Shown here: positions 26,883 through 35,307 of the stretch, piece after piece
Numbering within the stretch: position 1 is the first letter of the stretch
Layout of the letters: every line of letters starts with the position of its first letter
Assembly (NCBI RefSeq): GCF_032062245.1
Contig: NZ_DAMBQF010000015.1
Span: 1 to 59,208, forward strand
Length of the DNA: 59,208 nt
Direction of reading: 5' to 3'
DNA from: Soonwooa sp032062245
GTDB taxonomy: Bacteria > Bacteroidota > Bacteroidia > Flavobacteriales > Weeksellaceae
Position numbers and translations under genes: made by a program
Notes under the pieces: generated by a model
The model's database searches: none
Seen by the model: only the letters and a program-made list of their open reading frames with translations
What the model was told of the DNA's origin: nothing

Positions 26883-27326
26883 TTACGCGTTTGTTGGTTT
26901 AGTTCCTGTTACTCTTAATCCCATAGATCTTGCAGTACCTGCAACCATACTTAAAGCTGAATCGATTGTAAAGCAGTTAAGGTCTGCCATTTTATCTTCA
27001 GCGATTTTTTTAACTTGATCCCAAGATACAGATCCTACTTTGTTTCTGTTTGGTTCTCCAGAACCTTTCTTTACCTTAGATGCCTCCATCAACTGAATAG
27101 CTGCTGGAGGAGTCTTGATTACGAATTCGAAAGATTTATCTTCGTAAACCGTAATAACTACTGGTAAAACTTGTCCTGGCTTGTCTTGAGTTCTTCCGTT
27201 AAATTGTTTACAAAACTCCATGATGTTAACACCTGCAGAACCCAATGCTGGACCTACTGGTGGCGAAGGGTTTGCTGCACCTCCTTTCACCTGAAGCTTA
27301 ACCATTTTAAAGACTTTCTTAGCCAT
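26883..27326 (-). CDS. rplK: Ribosomal protein uL11
   Basis: 147 residues. N-terminal GGAANPSPPVGPALGSAGVN and C-terminal RSMGLRVTG are characteristic. L11 binds the GTPase-associated centre of 23S rRNA. It is first in a rplK-rplA-rplJ-rplL unit with its own promoter at about 27423-27452, because the usual upstream partner nusG is separated from it by a membrane-protein gene. Confidence 0.97.
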   Translation of the reverse strand: MAKKVFKMVKLQVKGGAANPSPPVGPALGSAGVNIMEFCKQFNGRTQDKPGQVLPVVITVYEDKSFEFVIKTPPAAIQLMEASKVKKGSGEPNRNKVGSVSWDQVKKIAEDKMADLNCFTIDSALSMVAGTARSMGLRVTGTKPTNA

Positions 27327-27378
27327 TTTGATTTGTTTTTGTGTGAATAATTAATGAATTTGGAAGCATTATTTATTC

Positions 27379-27413
27379 ATACCATATTGTTGTCTCACCT
27401 AACAAGATGGTAT
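27379..27413 (-). promoter_or_regulatory. Leader hairpin upstream of rplK
   Basis: On the minus strand ATACCAT pairs with ATGGTAT and TTGTT with AACAA, separated by a 1x1 internal loop, with the loop AGGTGAGAC. The stem starts about 6 nt after the predicted transcript start. It is a candidate for L1 (or another protein) autoregulation, as known from the E. coli rplK-rplA operon, but the binding motif itself cannot be confirmed by eye. Confidence 0.5.
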
Positions 27414-27422
27414 TTCGGATTG

Positions 27423-27452
27423 CAAAATTATAAAATATTTTTTAATCTACAA
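27423..27452 (-). promoter_or_regulatory. rplK promoter
   Basis: Minus-strand TAATTTTG (27430-27423) and TTTG ending in TTG (27452-27450) with 19 bp between them. +1 near 27419, leader about 93 nt. Confidence 0.7.
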
Positions 27453-27481
27453 ACACCAAATCGTTAAAAATCAATAAGTTT

Positions 27482-28681
27482 TTAATTTTTGTAGAAATAC
27501 AAAGCAAAATGATACAATTCGTAAAGTGATTGACTATTCAAAATAGCAAAACCAACAAAGAAAAACATCAAAATACCAACGTATAGTTTTCTGAATTTAT
27601 GAGAACTAATATTTTTAAATTCTATTCCGAAAATAATTGGAAAAATAAAAGCATAATTACCAGTAAATATATAAGCTTCGTGAATGCCCAGACCGAAAAC
27701 AACATGGATAACAATATCAACCAAGAAACTTACAATTAAAAAGCGCATCCATATATTACTTCTATTTTTTAAAACAATAAAAACTAAAAATAAAAACAAA
27801 CTATAGTATAAAACATTTGGAAATATCGCCGAATAAGAACCACCAATGACTGCATCAATACTACATCCATCGATATACAAGATTCTAGTTGTTACAACTC
27901 TTGGTATTACAAAAACACTTCCCAAAAAGAATTGAAAGTAATAACTGAAATCAAAACTTGGTCCGTATAAATGTGACTTCATAAAACTTAAAGAAGCTTG
28001 AATCTTGTCATAAAACACAATAAAAATACCTAAAAACGAGCAACCAATTAGAAATAGTTTTGATAAATAATCTTTTTTAAACTTAGACAAAAAAGAAACT
28101 AATAGTATTTTAAAAAAATTGGAAACCGTAATACCAGCAACAATAACGGTTGACAAAATAAATAATGGCGTCGACAATTCTTTGTTTTCCTTTTCTCCTT
28201 TAAAAAAGTAATAAAAGAAAATTGGCAATACACAACTCGTAAACACATAAGAATCGAAAGTGAAACTTAGCAGCAAATTCCCAGCAAAAGTCATGAAAAA
28301 CAAGCTTAACCAAAGTGAACTTGTAGTTGTTAAACCAACAATTTTATTTAAAATTTTAAAAATGAACAAATTCTGAAGACTTAATAAACTGGAACAAATC
28401 GTAACTAGCACAACAGAACTTGTTTTAACACTAGAACCAATCAGCAAAAGATTAAGACTTTTTGAAATAAGTTTAAGTAAAGGATGTCGAACAAAACTTG
28501 CTTCATGCAAAGCATTATCAAATCCGAAATACAGATCACATATATAATTAGGGTGGTAGACCAGCTTGGCACTTAATCCAAAACACAAACCAACTGACAT
28601 ATAAAAAACAAAGGAAATAAATACAATCAGAACACTGTACTTATGAAAGTTTTTATCAGAATTAATTTGAGAATTGAGCAT
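27482..28681 (-). CDS. Multi-pass membrane protein of unknown function
   Basis: 399 residues, very low GC, with about ten hydrophobic spans and a short N-terminal cytoplasmic piece. I do not recognise the family. The first loop after TM1 has acidic residues (NYICDLYFGFDNALHEA), as in membrane glycosyltransferases of the GT-C fold, so a role in polysaccharide or glycolipid transfer is a guess only. It sits between nusG and rplK, where a compact core operon is usual. Its ATG at 28681 follows directly the T run of the nusG terminator (28688-28709), so the gene needs either readthrough or its own start; a TATATTTG box lies at 28717-28710. The next Met is at residue 28, inside TM1. Confidence 0.6.
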   Translation of the reverse strand: MLNSQINSDKNFHKYSVLIVFISFVFYMSVGLCFGLSAKLVYHPNYICDLYFGFDNALHEASFVRHPLLKLISKSLNLLLIGSSVKTSSVVLVTICSSLLSLQNLFIFKILNKIVGLTTTSSLWLSLFFMTFAGNLLLSFTFDSYVFTSCVLPIFFYYFFKGEKENKELSTPLFILSTVIVAGITVSNFFKILLVSFLSKFKKDYLSKLFLIGCSFLGIFIVFYDKIQASLSFMKSHLYGPSFDFSYYFQFFLGSVFVIPRVVTTRILYIDGCSIDAVIGGSYSAIFPNVLYYSLFLFLVFIVLKNRSNIWMRFLIVSFLVDIVIHVVFGLGIHEAYIFTGNYAFIFPIIFGIEFKNISSHKFRKLYVGILMFFFVGFAILNSQSLYELYHFALYFYKN

Positions 28682-28687
28682 AAAAAA

Positions 28688-28709
28688 AAACCACTCGATC
28701 GAGTGGTTT
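28688..28709 (-). terminator. Terminator after nusG, abutting the next ATG
   Basis: AAACCACTC and GAGTGGTTT form a 9-bp stem with loop GATC, followed by a T run that ends in the ATG of the 399-residue gene. Confidence 0.8.
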
Positions 28710-28717
28710 CAAATATA
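28710..28717 (-). promoter_or_regulatory. Possible -7 box touching the nusG terminator
   Basis: Minus-strand TATATTTG lies at the foot of the terminator stem. +1 would be near 28706, the first base of the CCACTC arm. No TTG at -33, so this is weak. Confidence 0.3.
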
Positions 28718-28728
28718 GTATAATTTTT

Positions 28729-29274
28729 TTATCCTACTTTTTCTACTTGTACGAAGCTCAGCTCCATAGGTGTCTTACGACCAAATATCATAACCGACAC
28801 TTCAAGTTTTTTCTTCTCTTCAAGAATTTTTTCGATAGTACCGTTAAATCCGTTGAAAGGACCATCAATAACTTTCACATTCTCTCCAACTACGTAAGGG
28901 ATTTCAACATCTGTTGCAAATTCTGACAACTCATCTATCTTACCTAACATTCTGTTAACCTCAGATTTTCTCATCGGTACAGGATCTCCACCTTTAGTTA
29001 AACTTAGGAAAGAAATAACCCCCGGAATGTTTTTGATGATGTGAGGCACCTCACCTACTAAATCCGCTTCTACCATTAGATAACCTGGATAATAAGGTCT
29101 TTCTTTAGGAACCTTTTTACCATTTCTAATTAAGATAACTTTCTCCATTGGAATAACGACCTGAGTAACATAAGACTCCATGTTAAGTCTTCTCATTTCG
29201 TTCTCAATATAGTTCTTAACTTTATTTTCCTGCCCGCTGATTGCTTTCAGCACATACCATTTCAACTCACCCAT
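28729..29274 (-). CDS. nusG: Transcription elongation factor NusG
   Basis: 181 residues. NGN domain at the N-terminus (KWYVLKAISGQENKVKNYIE, YYPGYLMVEADL, IPGVISFL) and the KOW domain at the C-terminus (VKVIDGPFNGFNGTIEKILE). It binds RNA polymerase through the clamp helices and couples it to ribosomes or Rho. It follows secE by 11 bp, the standard pair. A strong terminator follows directly. Confidence 0.97.
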   Translation of the reverse strand: MGELKWYVLKAISGQENKVKNYIENEMRRLNMESYVTQVVIPMEKVILIRNGKKVPKERPYYPGYLMVEADLVGEVPHIIKNIPGVISFLSLTKGGDPVPMRKSEVNRMLGKIDELSEFATDVEIPYVVGENVKVIDGPFNGFNGTIEKILEEKKKLEVSVMIFGRKTPMELSFVQVEKVG

Positions 29275-29285
29275 CGCAGAAAACC

Positions 29286-29492
29286 TTAGTTAAATATATT
29301 AATTAAAGAAGATACAAAATTCTTAATTGTCGTACTAAACAAAGTATCTACACCGAATGTAAACATAGCTAGAATAACAGTAGATATTGCAACAACGATA
29401 GTTGAAGATTGCAAATCTGGCCACTTCGGCCACTCCACCTTATCTTTAAACTCTGTGTAAGAACCTTTCAAAAAATCAATTAGCGAACTCAT
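29286..29492 (-). CDS. secE: Preprotein translocase subunit SecE
   Basis: 68 residues, the short single-TM form of SecE. The amphipathic segment FLKGSYTEFKDKVEWPKWPD precedes one hydrophobic span (STIVVAISTVILAMFTFG). It clamps SecY in the membrane. It starts 14 bp after the tRNA-Trp gene and was probably transcribed with it. Confidence 0.93.
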   Translation of the reverse strand: MSSLIDFLKGSYTEFKDKVEWPKWPDLQSSTIVVAISTVILAMFTFGVDTLFSTTIKNFVSSLINIFN

Positions 29493-29506
29493 AAAATTCT
29501 TATTAG

Positions 29507-29577
29507 CACGGGCACAAGGACTCGAACCCTGATCAACGGTTTTGGAGACCGGTATCCTACCATTGGACGATGCCCGT
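29507..29577 (-). tRNA. tRNA-Trp (CCA)
   Basis: Minus-strand cloverleaf: acceptor ACGGGCA/TGCCCGT, anticodon loop CTCCAAA (CCA), T arm CAGGG-TTCGAGT-CCTTG, discriminator G, no encoded CCA. The outermost pair of the anticodon stem is a C-U mismatch. It lies between tuf and secE, the classical position. Confidence 0.95.
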
Positions 29578-29584
29578 AGATTAA

Positions 29585-29614
29585 AAAGTTCCGCAAGTTT
29601 CCTTACGGAACTTT
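29585..29614 (-). terminator. Terminator after tuf
   Basis: AAAGTTCCG and CGGAACTTT pair, with inner AAG/CTT, and a short T run follows on the minus strand. It would end the tuf transcript before tRNA-Trp. Confidence 0.75.
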
Positions 29615-29630
29615 AGTTATATTTAGATGA

Positions 29631-30815
29631 TTAGTCTAAGATTTCAGTTACCTGACCAGCACCAACTGTTCTACCACCTTCTCTAATCGCAAATCTAAGA
29701 CCTACGTTAAGAGCGATTGGTTGTAACAATTCTACTGTAATAGTTAAGTTATCACCAGGCATTACCATCTCAACACCTTCTGGTAAGAAGATCTCACCTG
29801 TAACGTCAGTTGTTCTTACGTAGAACTGAGGACGGTATTTGTTATGGAATGGCGTGTGACGACCACCTTCTTCTTTAGAAAGGATATAAACCTCTGCTTT
29901 GAATTTTTTGTGTGGCGTTACTGAATCTTTCTTAGCGATTACCATACCTCTCTTGATGTCAGTTTTTTCAATACCTCTCAACAATAGACCTACGTTATCA
30001 CCAGCTTCACCTCTATCTAGGATCTTTCTGAACATCTCAACCCCTGTAATAGTAGAAGTTAGTTTTTCATCACCCATACCAACGATATCAACTGGATCAC
30101 CAGTGTTGATAACACCAGCCTCGATTCTACCAGTTGCTACAGTACCTCTACCTGTAATAGAGAATACATCTTCGATTGGCATCAAGAATGGCTTATCTTG
30201 ATCTCTTTGTGGTTGCTCAATCCAAGTATCAACAGCTTCCATTAACTCATCAACAGTTGCAACCCATTTTGGCTCACCGTTAAGTGCTCCTAATGCAGAA
30301 CCAGCGATTACTGGAGAATCTTCTGAATAGTCATAAGTAGATAATAAATCTCTTAATTCCATTTCAACAAGTTCTAACAATTCTGGATCATCAACCATAT
30401 CCACTTTATTCATGAATACAACAATTCTAGGTACGTTTACCTGACGACAAAGAAGGATATGCTCTCTAGTTTGAGGCATTGGACCATCTGTTGCAGCACA
30501 TACTAAGATTGCACCATCCATTTGAGCAGCACCAGTTACCATGTTCTTAACATAATCGGCGTGACCTGGACAGTCTACGTGAGCGTAGTGACGGTTTTCA
30601 GTTTCGTATTCAATATGTGAAGTATTGATAGTAATACCTCTTTCTTTTTCTTCTGGTGCAGAGTCAATCGCAGAGAAATCTCTTTTCTCAGCAAGACCTT
30701 TATCAGCTAATACTTTACTGATCGCAGCAGTTAAAGTAGTTTTACCATGGTCAACGTGACCAATAGTACCAATGTTCAAGTGGGGTTTGTTACGATTAAA
30801 CGTTTCCTTTGCCAT
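29631..30815 (-). CDS. tuf: Elongation factor Tu
   Basis: 394 residues, full length. GTPase motifs GHVDHGKTT (G1), RGITINTSHIEYE (G2 region), DCPGHADYVKNM (G3) and NKVDMVDDPE (G4) are in order, followed by the beta-barrel domains with MFRKILDRGEAGDNVG and GGRTVGAGQVTEI at the C-terminus. Delivers aminoacyl-tRNA to the ribosome. In most genomes of this group it would follow the Thr-Tyr-Gly-Thr tRNAs; here about 9.4 kb of other genes lie between. Two candidate promoter boxes lie at 30858-30884 and 30947-30954. Confidence 0.98.
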   Translation of the reverse strand: MAKETFNRNKPHLNIGTIGHVDHGKTTLTAAISKVLADKGLAEKRDFSAIDSAPEEKERGITINTSHIEYETENRHYAHVDCPGHADYVKNMVTGAAQMDGAILVCAATDGPMPQTREHILLCRQVNVPRIVVFMNKVDMVDDPELLELVEMELRDLLSTYDYSEDSPVIAGSALGALNGEPKWVATVDELMEAVDTWIEQPQRDQDKPFLMPIEDVFSITGRGTVATGRIEAGVINTGDPVDIVGMGDEKLTSTITGVEMFRKILDRGEAGDNVGLLLRGIEKTDIKRGMVIAKKDSVTPHKKFKAEVYILSKEEGGRHTPFHNKYRPQFYVRTTDVTGEIFLPEGVEMVMPGDNLTITVELLQPIALNVGLRFAIREGGRTVGAGQVTEILD

Positions 30816-30857
30816 GACTTTAATATTTAATTATTTAAAATTCAATTTTTAGGTGTG

Positions 30858-30884
30858 CAAATATAGTGATTTTTTTTATACCAA
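30858..30884 (-). promoter_or_regulatory. tuf promoter
   Basis: Minus-strand TATATTTG (30865-30858), with TTTTGG ending at about 30882, 16 bp before it. +1 near 30854, leader about 38 nt. A second weak box TAAATTTG is at 30954-30947. Confidence 0.55.
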
Positions 30885-30999
30885 AATATTTTTTGATATT
30901 TTTTTTAAGAATTCACCAACATTTACACCTATTTAATTTTCAGATGCAAATTTACAAAAAAAATTCACTTTCGAAAACTTATTATTAATTAGTTCAAAA

Positions 31000-33900
31000 T
31001 TATTCGAAAGATATTTCTTTTTTACCTCTGTTAAACATCCAAAATATGATCGGGAATATCAACAAGGTTAATACTGTTGCAGTTATCAAACCGCCTATAA
31101 TAACAATAGCTAGAGGTTTTTGTGACTCAGAGCCAATACCTGTTGACAAAGCAGCAGGCAATAATCCAATCGACGCCATCATAGCGGTCATCACCACGGG
31201 ACGCGTCCTAACTTTAACACCTTGGAAAATGGAATCCTCCAAACTTAATCCCAATTTGACGTTATGATGAAACTCTGTTATTAAAATAACACCATTTTGG
31301 ATACAAATCCCAAGCAAGGCAATCATCCCAACGCCAGCCGAAATTCCGAAATTCATGTTGGTGAGATGTAGAGCCAAAATCCCGCCTATTAAAGCAAACG
31401 GAACATTGGCTAAAACCAACAACGAATCTTTCATGTTCCCAAACAGAATAAATAATAAAAAGAAAATCATTATAAAACTAATCGGCACCACTTGTCCAAG
31501 CCTGTGCGTCGCACGTTGTTGATTTTCGAACTGCCCTGTCCAACCAACCGAATAGCCTTCTGGCAATTTGATGTCAGCAACTTTCTTTTGTGCATCAGCG
31601 ATAGTGCTTCCCAAGTCGCGATCACGGATAGAAAATTTAACACCAATATAACGTTTGATGTCATCTCTATAAATAAACGCCGCGCCGTTATCCTTCTCAA
31701 TAGTAGAAATTTCTTTTAAAGGAATTTTGGAACCATCTTGCGTCGGAACCATCAACGATGCGATATCGGTTTCGTTCTTTCGATATTCTTCGGAGTAACG
31801 TAATCTAATCGGGAACTTCCTTTCACCGTCAAACATTTCCGAAGCTGTTTTCCCCCCGAAAGCCATTTCTAAAACCGCTTGCGCATCCGATGCCATTACG
31901 CCATAAGCCGCCATCTTGTTACGATCAAGCACCACGACAACTTCTGGCTGACCAACATTTTTAATAATTCCGGCATCTTTAACACCATCAACATTTTTAA
32001 TCGATTTTAAAACATCTTCTGCCAAACGATCTAAGGTATTAAGGTTATCGCCATAGATTTTAATACCATTTTCAGCTTTAAAACCTGCAACCGCCTCAGC
32101 AACGTTATCGGAAATAGGTTGAGAATAATTAAATGTTATCCCTTGATAATTTCTAAGCTTAGCATCAATCTCTTCAATAAGTTCGTCGTAAGTTATATTG
32201 CGCTTCCACTGATCGCGTGGCGCAAGATTAACCGCAAACTGCACGAATCCAAAACCGTTAGGATCGGTCCCATCGTTACTACGTCCTGTTTGTGCCAAAA
32301 CGCCAGTTACTTCCGAAAAGCTCATGATATCTTTTTTAAGCTCATCCGCTGTTTTCAGAGATTCTTTAAGCGAAGAGCTCATCGGCATCTCCGCAGTTAT
32401 CCATAACGAGCCTTCATTAAGTTGTGGAAGAAATTCGGTACCAAGGAATTTTGCAGAAAACAAAACACTTCCCAATACACCAAGTGCGATAATGATGCTT
32501 TTCTGTTTATTCTTAAAAGTGAAAGAAAATCCTGCTAATACAATTCTGTCCCAAAAATTAACAAACAGATTATTTTTTTCTTTTACATTTTTATTTAAAA
32601 GTAAATGTGATAAAACAGGAACTAAAGTCAATGTAAAAAGTAGTGCGCCCACCAACGCAAATCCCAAAGTATAAGCTAAAGGCGAAAACATTTTGCCTTC
32701 AACTTTTTGGAATGCAAAAATCGGCAATAAAGATGTGATGATAATTAATTTTGAAAAGAAAATCGCTTTTCCAAGTCCAGTTCCGGTTTGTTTAATCCAA
32801 CCGCCTTTTGCCATTTTGTTAAAACGATCCATTCCATATTTATGAGCACGATGGTCGAGCATTACAAAAAGTCCTTCTACCATGACGACGGCGCCATCGA
32901 TGATAATCCCGAAATCGACCGCACCTAAAGATAAAAGATTGGCGCTCATCCCAGCAAGATTAAGACACAGAAACGCAAACAACAAAGACAACGGAATAAT
33001 AATCGACACGATAAAGGTCGTTCGCCAGTCCGCCATAAAAATAAAAACAATAACAGTTACCAAAATAATCCCTTCGATAAGGTTATGCATCACCGTTTTT
33101 GTCGTAAAATCCATAAGGTCATCGCGATCATAGAATGTCACCATCTTCACACCTTTTGGAAGAATCTTTTCGTTAAGCTCTTTAATTTTTGCTTTGACAC
33201 CGACCAGAACTTCGCGTGGGTTTTCACCCTTCCTCATGACAACAATTCCTTCGACTTTATCTGGATGATGGTTAAGTGACGCCTGCCCTACTCGCGGCAT
33301 CGACGACTCGTGGACTTCTGCAATATATTTAACCAAAACTGGATTTCCACTATCATTCTGAATGCTAATATTTTCAATGTCTTCGATCGATTTCGCAAGT
33401 CCAATCCCACGAACAACATAAGCTTGCCCGTTTTTTTCGATGACGTCACCACCGACATTCAGGTTACTTTGTGTCACAGCATCATAAACTTGTAGCGGTG
33501 TCAAATTATATTTATCCAAACGTCGTGGATCGATACTCAACTCGTAAACTTTCTCTTGACCACCAAAAACATTGATGTCCGCAACGCCAGGAACGCCACG
33601 CAGCGCACGATCAACCACCCAATTCTGAAGTGTTAGTAATTCTCGAGAATCTTTGGTTTCGCTTTCTAAAGTATATCTGAAAATTTCACCAGTTGGTCCA
33701 TAAGGCGGCTGCACTTCAGGATCGACTTCGTTAGGAAGACTAACTGTTCGAAGTTGGTTGTTAACCTGATTCCGCGCAAAGGTGTCATCTACGCCGTCAT
33801 CAAACAGAATTTTAACAATAGAAAGTCCAAACATTGTTGTACTTCGGACGCTTGTTTTTTTCTGAACCGAGCTCATCGCAAGCTCAACAGGCGTGGTCAC

Positions 33901-34101
33901 AAAACGTTCTACTTCTTCGGCGCTTCGACCATTCCATTGGGTAATGATAACAATCTGCGTATTGGTTACATCAGGAAATGCTTCAATCGGCATATTTTTA
34001 AAACTGATAAAACCCGAGACCGCCAAAATAGCCACCCAAATAAAAGTAAAGACTTTATTTTTTAATGAAAATGAAATTATATTTTTAATGAATTTGTTCA
34101 T
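31000..34101 (-). CDS. CusA/CzcA-type heavy-metal RND efflux pump
   Basis: The inner-membrane pump of a tripartite metal exporter, 1033 residues from the chosen Met (MNKFIKNIISF; a longer frame has 17 extra codons to 34152). The heavy-metal RND signature LGAVDFGIIIDGAVVMVEG, with the two Asp and the Glu in TM4, lies near residue 400; GFVSFKNMP-like text (GFISFKNMPIEAFPDVTNT) opens the first porter domain. Twelve TM spans and two large periplasmic loops are as in the family. Which metal (Co/Zn/Cd or Cu/Ag) is not decided by sequence. It is the last gene in an operon with the adaptor and the TolC protein, and the CusR/CusS-type pair lies upstream. Confidence 0.9.
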   Translation of the reverse strand: MNKFIKNIISFSLKNKVFTFIWVAILAVSGFISFKNMPIEAFPDVTNTQIVIITQWNGRSAEEVERFVTTPVELAMSSVQKKTSVRSTTMFGLSIVKILFDDGVDDTFARNQVNNQLRTVSLPNEVDPEVQPPYGPTGEIFRYTLESETKDSRELLTLQNWVVDRALRGVPGVADINVFGGQEKVYELSIDPRRLDKYNLTPLQVYDAVTQSNLNVGGDVIEKNGQAYVVRGIGLAKSIEDIENISIQNDSGNPVLVKYIAEVHESSMPRVGQASLNHHPDKVEGIVVMRKGENPREVLVGVKAKIKELNEKILPKGVKMVTFYDRDDLMDFTTKTVMHNLIEGIILVTVIVFIFMADWRTTFIVSIIIPLSLLFAFLCLNLAGMSANLLSLGAVDFGIIIDGAVVMVEGLFVMLDHRAHKYGMDRFNKMAKGGWIKQTGTGLGKAIFFSKLIIITSLLPIFAFQKVEGKMFSPLAYTLGFALVGALLFTLTLVPVLSHLLLNKNVKEKNNLFVNFWDRIVLAGFSFTFKNKQKSIIIALGVLGSVLFSAKFLGTEFLPQLNEGSLWITAEMPMSSSLKESLKTADELKKDIMSFSEVTGVLAQTGRSNDGTDPNGFGFVQFAVNLAPRDQWKRNITYDELIEEIDAKLRNYQGITFNYSQPISDNVAEAVAGFKAENGIKIYGDNLNTLDRLAEDVLKSIKNVDGVKDAGIIKNVGQPEVVVVLDRNKMAAYGVMASDAQAVLEMAFGGKTASEMFDGERKFPIRLRYSEEYRKNETDIASLMVPTQDGSKIPLKEISTIEKDNGAAFIYRDDIKRYIGVKFSIRDRDLGSTIADAQKKVADIKLPEGYSVGWTGQFENQQRATHRLGQVVPISFIMIFFLLFILFGNMKDSLLVLANVPFALIGGILALHLTNMNFGISAGVGMIALLGICIQNGVILITEFHHNVKLGLSLEDSIFQGVKVRTRPVVMTAMMASIGLLPAALSTGIGSESQKPLAIVIIGGLITATVLTLLIFPIIFWMFNRGKKEISFE

Positions 34102-34219
34102 AATAATTTTTTGAAAGTTTTCAGAAATGTTGGTTAGTAGCATCCTGAACAATTAGAAATAATTGCTCTAAATGCTTTCAAAAAAAGAGAAAAATGAAAA
34201 GAAAGTTTAAATCAAATTT

Positions 34220-35305
34220 CTAAACAATTAATGATCGATAGATTAAAAGCTGATTATTGGTTATCACTTCTTCGCCTTCGGCAACGCCTTCGGAAATGTA
34301 AGTGACTTCGCCAACTTGTTTAAGAATTTTAACCTCTTTGACTTTGATGTTAGTTCTTGATTTAAAAACCACAACAAAATAGCGGTTGTCATCATAAATC
34401 ACCGCTTTGGAAGGAACCGCAAGAGCAGTCGTACTATCGGTAGAAGTCACTTTTATCGTTGCTTTACTATCTGGAATAAGTAGACCGTCAGAATTATCCA
34501 AAATGACTTTGGCTTGCATCGCATTGGTATTTGGATCAATGATTTTAAAAATTTTGTCAATTTTACCGAAGAAAGTTTTGTCAGGATATGTCAAAGTCGA
34601 AACTTCCGCTTTCATACCCAAATGGATTTTATCAATATCAGCTTCATTGATGTTCATAATCGCCCAAACCTCTTTGGTATTCGCTACATCAAAAATATTT
34701 TCACTTCTGTCGCTTCGCAATTGCATATCTTTATTGATATCTTTATGAACGATGTAACCGTTAATCGGGGCCAGAACTGAATAAATATTTCCTTTTTTAA
34801 CATTGTAAACCGTACTAACAGCATTGGCGCGTTGCATTTGATCTTGTGCTTTTTTCACTTGACTTTTAGCTTCCAGCACATCCTTTTCTGTGGTTAGTTT
34901 GCCTTCGTACATTTCTTTAGCCACACGAAGATTATTTTGCGCCACCACCAAATCGGTTTTTGCATCGCTAACATCCTTCTGAACTTCCGCAAGCTCTGTA
35001 CTTCTAATAGTCGCCAAAACTTGTCCTTTTCGGACATAGTCGCCAAGTTCTGCATTAACACTCAAGACATTACCGCCAACCAAAGGAAACACATCGATGT
35101 AATTGTTTTTGTCGGCAGCAATTTTTCCAAAAAAACTGATTTCGTTTTCTATAAATTTCTTTTCAACTTTTGCGAATGTGGTGGTTGCATACATTGTATT
35201 ACTAAGTTCAAATCCTTTCTGTATCGGCGCTTTGACGTCTTTCTCGTTTTTAGAACAAGAAAAAAGACCAATAATAACCGTCGGAATAATGATTAACTTT
35301 TTCAT
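34220..35305 (-). CDS. Efflux periplasmic adaptor (HlyD/CusB type) lipoprotein
   Basis: 361 residues. Lipoprotein signal IIPTVIIGLFSCSKN with Cys17. Barrel-sandwich halves around DVFPLVGGNVLSVNAELGDY and SVLAPINGYIVHKDINKD, joined by a coiled-coil hairpin (about 110-160). It connects the RND pump to the outer-membrane channel. No His/Met-rich metal-binding extension is visible. The stop is 118 bp from the chosen pump start, and the upstream TolC gene ends 2 bp before its ATG, which indicates one mRNA. Confidence 0.9.
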   Translation of the reverse strand: MKKLIIIPTVIIGLFSCSKNEKDVKAPIQKGFELSNTMYATTTFAKVEKKFIENEISFFGKIAADKNNYIDVFPLVGGNVLSVNAELGDYVRKGQVLATIRSTELAEVQKDVSDAKTDLVVAQNNLRVAKEMYEGKLTTEKDVLEAKSQVKKAQDQMQRANAVSTVYNVKKGNIYSVLAPINGYIVHKDINKDMQLRSDRSENIFDVANTKEVWAIMNINEADIDKIHLGMKAEVSTLTYPDKTFFGKIDKIFKIIDPNTNAMQAKVILDNSDGLLIPDSKATIKVTSTDSTTALAVPSKAVIYDDNRYFVVVFKSRTNIKVKEVKILKQVGEVTYISEGVAEGEEVITNNQLLIYRSLIV

Positions 35306-35307
35306 AA

